NCBI RefSeq assembly: GCF_029227915.1
Contig: NC_079884.1
Coordinates: 30,072,001-30,136,000, forward strand
Length of the DNA stretch: 64,000 nt
Reading direction: 5' to 3'
Origin: Hydractinia symbiolongicarpus
Taxonomy: Eukaryota; Cnidaria; Hydrozoa; Anthoathecata; Hydractiniidae
Part shown: piece after piece, positions 59,217-64,000 of the stretch
Numbering within the stretch: position 1 is the stretch's first letter
How the letters are laid out: the number at the start of each line of letters is the position of its first letter
Notes under the pieces: generated by a model
Seen by the model: the letters and a program-made list of their open reading frames with translations, nothing else
Database searches by the model: none
What the model was told of the DNA's origin: nothing
Made by a program: the position numbers and the translations under genes

Positions 59217-62200
59217 TGGGAAATGAGTTTACTCCCTGGGTACTTTCTTTGTATACTTTTGACTATACGGGCCGAGTCCGGGATTTACGGGAAATCGCGT
59301 GTTTTCGTTTGCCGGCGATTAAACCTCTTTCATTAAGCGTCTCATCAAAAATGAAAACATTTCTGAAAACTACAAGTCTCATGCGTTTTAGTGGTGAAAA
59401 AATAATTTAAAAAATCGTTCGGGAAATGAGTTTACTCCCTGGGTACTTTCTTTGTATACTTTTGCCTATACGGGCTGAGCCCTGGATTTACGGGAAATCG
59501 CAGGTTTTCGTTTGCCGGCGATTAAACTTCTTTTATTGAGCGTCTCATCAAAAATGAAAACATTTTTGAGAACTACAAGTCTCATGCGTTGTAGTGGTGA
59601 AGAAAATATTTAAAAAATCGTTCGGAAAATGAGTTTATCCCTGGGTACTTTCTTTGTATACTTTTGACTATACGGGCCGAGGCTGGGTTTACGGGAAATG
59701 GCGGGTTTTCGTTTGCAAGCGATTAAACCACTTTCATTAAGAGTCTCATCAAAAATAAAGACATTTCTGAAAACTACACGTCTTTTGCGTTTTAGTGTTG
59801 AAAAAATAATTTAAAAAATCGTTCGGGAAATGAGTTTACTCCATGGGTACTTTCTTTGTATACTTTTCACTACACGGGCCGAGTCCGGGATTTACGGGAA
59901 ATCGTAGGTTTTCGTTTGCCGGCGATTAAACTTCTTTTACTCAGCGTCTCATCAAAAATGAAAACATTTTTGAAAACAACAAGTCTCATGCGTTTTAGTG
60001 GTGAAAAAATAATTAAAAAATCGTTCGGGAAATGAGTTTACTCCCTGGGTGCTTTCTTTGTATACTTTTGACTATACGGGCTGAGCCCGGGATTTACGGG
60101 AAATCGCGGGTTTTTGTTTGCCGGCGTTTAAACCACATTCATTAGGCGTCTCATCAAAAATGAAAACATTTCTGAAAACTACAAGTCTCATACGTTTTAA
60201 TGGTGAAAAAATAATTTTAAAAATCGTTCGGGAAATGAGTTTACTTCCTGGGTACTTTCTTTCTATACTTTTGACTCTACGGGCCGAGTCCGGGATTTAC
60301 GGAAAATCGCGGGTTTTCGTTCTCCAGCGATTAAACTTCTTTTATTCAGCGTCCCAACAAAAATGAAAACATTTTTGAAAACTACAAGTCTCATGCGTTT
60401 TAGTGATGAAAAAATAATTGAAAAAATCGTTCGGTAAATGAGTTTACTTCCTAGGTACTTTCTTTGTATACATTCGACTATACGGGCCAAGCCCGGGATT
60501 CACGGGAAATCGCGGGTTTTCGTTTGCCGGCGATTAAACCACCTTCATTAAGCGTCTCATCAAAAATGAAAACATTTCTGAAAACTACAAGTCTCATGCG
60601 TTTTAGTGGTAAAAAAATTATTTAAAAAATCGTTCGGGAAATGAGTTTACTCCCTGGGTACTCTCTTTGTATACTTTTGACTATACGGGCCAAGCCCGGG
60701 ATTTACGGGAAATCGCGGGTTTTTGTTTGCCGGCGTTTAAACCACATTCATTAAGCGTCTCATCAAAAATGAAAACATTTCTGAAAACTACAAGTCTCAT
60801 ACGTTTTAATGGTGAAAAAATAATTTTAAAAATCGTTCAGGAAATGAGTTTACTCCCTGGGTACTTTCTTTCTATACTTTTGACTATACGGGCCGAGTCC
60901 GGGATTTACGGGAAATCGCGGGTTTTCGTTCTCCAGCGATTAAACTCCTTTTTTTCAGCGTCCCAACAAAAATGAAAACATTTTTGAAAACTACAAGTCT
61001 CATGCGTTTTAGTGATGAAAAAATAATTTAAAAAATCGTTCGGGAAATGAGTTTACTCCCTGGGTACTTTCTTTGTATACTTTTGACTATACGGGCCAAG
61101 CCCGGGATTTACGGGTAATCGCGGGTTTTCGTTTGCCGGCGTTTAAACCACATTCATTAAGCGTCTCATCAAAAATGAAAACATTTCTGAAAACTACAAG
61201 TCTCATACGTTTTAATGGTGAAAAAATAATTTTAAAAATCGTTCGGGAAATGAGTTTACTCCCTGGGTACTTTCTTTGTATACTTTTGACTGTACGGGTT
61301 AAGCCCGGGATTTACGGGAAATCGCGGGTTTTCGTTTTCCGGCGTTTAAACCACATTCATTAAGCGTCTCATCAAAAATGAAAACATTTCTGAAAACTAC
61401 AAGTCTCATACGTTTTAATGGTGAAAAAATAATTTTAAAAATCGTTCGGGAAATGAGTTTACTCCCTGGGTACTTTCTTTGTATACTTTTGCCTATACGG
61501 GCTGAGCCCTGGATTTACGGGAAATCGCAGGTTTTCGTTTGCCGGCGATTAAACTTCTTTTATTGAGCGTCTCATCAAAAATGAAAACATTTCTGAAAAC
61601 TACAAGTCTCATGCGTTTTAGTGGTGAAGAAAATATTTAAAAAATCGTTCGGAAAATGAGTTTATCCCTGGGTACTTTCTTTGTATACTTTTGACTATAC
61701 GGGCCGAGGCCGGGGTTTACAGGAAATGGCGGGTTTTCGTTTGCCAGCGATTAAACCACTTTCATTAAGCGTCTCATCAAAAATGAAAACATTTTTGAGA
61801 ACTACAAGTCTCATGCGTTGTAGTGGTGAAGAAAATATTTAAAAAATCGTTCGGAAAATGAGTTTATCCCTGGGTACTTTCTTTGTATACTTTTGACTAT
61901 ACGGGCCGAGGCCGGGGTTTACAGGAAATGGCGGGTTTTCGTTTCCCAGCGATTAAACCACTTTCATTAAGCGTCTCATCAAAAATAAAGACATTTCTGA
62001 AAACTACACGTCTTTTGCGTTTTAGTGGTGAAAAAATAATTTAAAAAATCGTTCGGGAAATGATTTTACTCCATGGGTACTTTCTTTGTATACTTTTCAC
62101 TACACGGGCCGAGTCCAGGATTTACGGGAAATCGTAGGTTTTCGTTTGCCGGCGATTAAACTTCTTTTATTCAGCGTCTCATCAAAAATGAAAACATTTT

Positions 62201-62735
62201 TGAAAACAAAAAGTCTCATGCGTTTTAGTGGTGAAAAAATAATTTAAAAAATCGTTCGGGAAATGAGTTTACTCCCTGGGTGCTTTCTTTGTATACTTTT
62301 GACTATACGGGCTGAGCCCGGGATTTACGGGAAATGGCGGGTTTTCGTTTGCCGGAGATTAAACTTCTTTTATTCAGCGTCTCATCAAAAATGAAAACAT
62401 TTTTGAAAACTACAAGTCTCATGCGTTTTAGTGGTGAAAAGATAATTTAAAAAATCGTTTTGGAAATGAGTTTACTCACAGGGTACTTTCTTTGTATACA
62501 TTCGACTATACAGGCCAAGCCGGGATGTACGGGAAATCGCGGGTTTTCGTTTGCCGGCGATTAAACCGCATTCATTAAGCGTCTCATCAAAAATGAAAAC
62601 ATTTCTGAAAATTACAAGTCTCATGCGTTTTAGTGGTGAAAAAATAATTTAAAAAATCGTTTGGGAAATGAGTTTACTCCCTGGGTACTTTCTTTGTATA
62701 CTTTTGACTATACGGGCCGAGTCCGGGATTTACGG
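59217..62735 (+). repeat. 3.65-kb segmental tandem duplication, copy C2
   Basis: Second copy of the 18-mer, 3,647 bp after C1 until about 62.5 kb and then 3,445 bp, because the doubled 202-bp unit is absent. After CGTTTGGG at 62,658 the sequence continues into GGGAAGTCGCGGG and TGAGGGCGC, the older arrangement also seen at 42.6 and 45.4 kb, so this end is the original right flank. Confidence 0.92.
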
Positions 62736-63603
62736 GAAGTCGCGGGTTTTCGTTTGAGGGCGCTTAAACTTCTTTTATTCAGCGTCTCATCAAAAATGAA
62801 AACATTTCTGAAAACTAAAAGTCTCATGGGCTTTAGTGGTGAAATAATAATTTAGAAAATCGTTCGGGAAATGAGTTTACACCCTGGGTACTTTCTTTGT
62901 ATACTTTTGACTATACGAGCTGAGCCCGGGATTTACGGGAAATTGCGGGTTTTCGTTTGCCGGCGATTAAACCACTTTCATTAAGCGTCTCATCAAAAAT
63001 GAAGAGATTTCTGAAAACTACAAGTCTCATGCGTTTTATTGTTGAAAAAATAATTTAAAAAATCGTTCGGGAAATGAGTTTACTCCCTGGGTACTTTCTT
63101 TGTATACTTTTGACTATACGGGCCAAGCCCGGGATTTACGGGAAATCGCGGGTTTTTGTTTGCCGGCGTTTAAACCACATTCATTAAGCGTCTCATCAAA
63201 AATGAAAACATTTCTGAAAACTACAAGTCTTACGCGTTTTAGTGATGAAAAAATAATTTAAAAAATCGTTCGGTAAATGAGTTTACTTCCTAGGTACTTT
63301 CTTTGTATACATTCGACTATACAAGCCAAGCCCGGGATTCACGGGAAATCGCGGATTTTCGTTTGCCGGCGATTAAACCACCTTCATTAAGCGTCTCATC
63401 AAAAATGAAAACATTTCTGAAAACTACAAGTCTCATGCGTTTTAGTGGTAAAAAAATTATTTAAAAAATCGTTCGGGAAATGAGTTTACTCCCTGGGTAC
63501 TTTCTTTGTATACTTTTGACTATACCGGCCGAGTCCGGGATTTACGGGAAATCGCGGGTTTTCGTTTGCCGGCGATTAAACTTCTTTTATTCAACGTCTC
63601 ATC
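62736..63603 (+). repeat. Last forward monomers before the inversion
   Basis: About four units continue the 42.6-43.4 kb and 45.4-46.1 kb arrangement: CATGGGCTTTAGTGG, GAAGAGATT, TTTTAGTGATG with CCTAGGTAC at 63,289, then GTAAAAAAATTATTT. The final unit has private changes (CTATACCGGCC, TTCAACGTCTC) and breaks off at 63,603. Confidence 0.9.
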
Positions 63604-63612
63604 CGTATAGTC
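63518..63612. other. Array inversion junction with potential hairpin
   Basis: The forward array stops in the sequence CGTCTCATC at 63,603, and the inverted array begins with CGTATAGTC at 63,604. Base 63,603 (C) fits both sides, so the join has one base of microhomology. GACTATAC at 63,518-63,525 is the reverse complement of GTATAGTC at 63,605-63,612. The two arms could therefore pair outward for the length of the inverted array, around an unpaired spacer of about 79 nt (63,526-63,604). It could be a real structural feature or an assembly join between opposing arrays. Confidence 0.9.
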
Positions 63613-64000
63613 AAATGTATACAAAGAAAGTACCCAGGGAGTGAACTCATTTCCCGAACGATTTTTTAAATTATTTTTTCACCACTAAAACGCATGAGAC
63701 TTGTAGTTTTCAGAAATGTTTTCATTTTTGATGAGACGCTGAATAAAGGAAGTTTAATCGCCGGTAAACGAAAACCCGCGATTTCCCGTAAATCCCGGAC
63801 TCAGCCCGTATAGTCAAAAGTATACAAAGAAAGTACCCAGGGACTAAACTCATTTTCCGAACGATTTTTTAAATTATTTTTTCACCACTAAAACGCATGA
63901 GACTTGTAGTTTTCAGAAATGTTTTCATTTTTGATGAGACGTTTAATGAAAGTGGTTTAATCGCCGGCAAACGAAAACCCGCGATTACCAGTAAATCCCG
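63604..64000 (-). repeat. Same satellite in inverted orientation (array turned around)
   Basis: From 63,604 onward the sequence reads as the reverse complement of the monomer. The landmarks appear reversed, for example GATGAGACGC at 63,730 and GATGAGACGT at 63,933, 203 bp apart, so the unit length is kept. Almost two monomers are visible before the window ends. They are of the GCGTTTTAGTGG type, not the ATACG subfamily that dominates the previous 40 kb, so they are not simply the adjacent units copied backwards. How far the inverted array extends is unknown. Confidence 0.97.

Larger units (their letters stand above)
1..63603 (+). repeat. 203-bp satellite DNA array, forward orientation
   Basis: A head-to-tail tandem array of a 203-bp monomer fills this span without foreign sequence. 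Every monomer can be aligned through fixed landmarks: GCGTCTCATC, then ATGAAAACATTT, ACTACAAGTCTC, an A-rich stretch ending in AAAATCG, GGAAATGAGTTTA, TTTGTATAC, GACTATACGGG, three CGGG-containing decamers, TTTGCCGGCG and a TTAAAC tail. Most monomers differ from each other by a modest number of substitutions, while duplicated blocks are almost identical. Some variants are 202 bp through a single-base deletion (GAGTTTATCCC instead of GAGTTTACTCCC, or CAAGCCGGG instead of CAAGCCCGGG). No coding capacity is credible: the unit is not a multiple of three and each frame meets stops within one or two units. Heterochromatic location is an inference from array size and homogeneity. I do not recognise the family. 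Confidence 0.99.

Noticed and set aside
1-64000. CRISPR array
   Set aside because: The whole 203-bp unit repeats with no unique spacers between short repeats; unit length and organisation do not fit.
63604-64000. Terminal inverted repeat of a transposon at the orientation switch
   Set aside because: Both sides are ordinary satellite monomers with no target-site duplication, transposase or unique interior.
1-64000. Telomeric repeats or rDNA spacer repeats
   Set aside because: No tandem TTAGG- or TTAGGG-type runs and no rRNA gene sequence are visible; isolated TTAGG occurs only as the CATTAGGCG variant.

Overview
The whole window is one uninterrupted tandem-repeat (satellite DNA) array. The unit is 203 bp (some variants are 202 bp because of a single-base deletion), so 64 kb holds about 315 copies. 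I see no protein-coding gene, RNA gene, transposon, CRISPR array or unique sequence anywhere. The short open frames that recur on both strands are by-products of the repeat: 203 is not a multiple of 3, and the same few peptides reappear once per variant monomer. A very long, homogeneous array with higher-order structure points to eukaryotic heterochromatin (pericentromeric, subtelomeric or similar). I do not recognise the monomer and cannot name the organism. The monomer is about 38% G+C yet carries about 13 CpGs, more than composition predicts, which argues against heavy germline CpG methylation or for a young array.

Layout. From 1 to 63,603 all monomers run in the same direction. At 63,603/63,604 the array flips, and the last 397 bases are the same repeat in the opposite orientation. 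Inside the forward array, sequence variants are arranged in nested duplications: monomer pairs (406 bp), 3-mers (609 bp), 4-mers (812 bp), 5-mers (1,015 bp), 7-mers (about 1.42 kb), 11- to 14-mers (2.2-2.8 kb), an 18-mer tandem duplication (3.65 kb, junction near 59.2 kb) and a 43-mer tandem duplication (8.7 kb, junction at 28,856/28,857). Nearly all length differences between copies are whole monomers or pairs, as expected from unequal exchange in register.

Regionally, 1 to about 17.2 kb is built of several variant families with short local duplications. A distinctive subfamily, marked by three linked substitutions (ATACG, TTAATGG, ATTTTAAAAAT), first appears at about 17.4 kb and dominates from 20 kb onward. 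Three monomers with irregular lengths (near 310, 4,190 and 6,430) record out-of-register events. The most interesting features are the orientation switch with one base of microhomology, the datable 8.7-kb and 3.65-kb duplications with later whole-unit gains and losses, the abrupt arrival of the new subfamily, and the helically spaced CGGG motifs in each monomer. All comparisons were made by eye, so copy boundaries are approximate unless stated otherwise.
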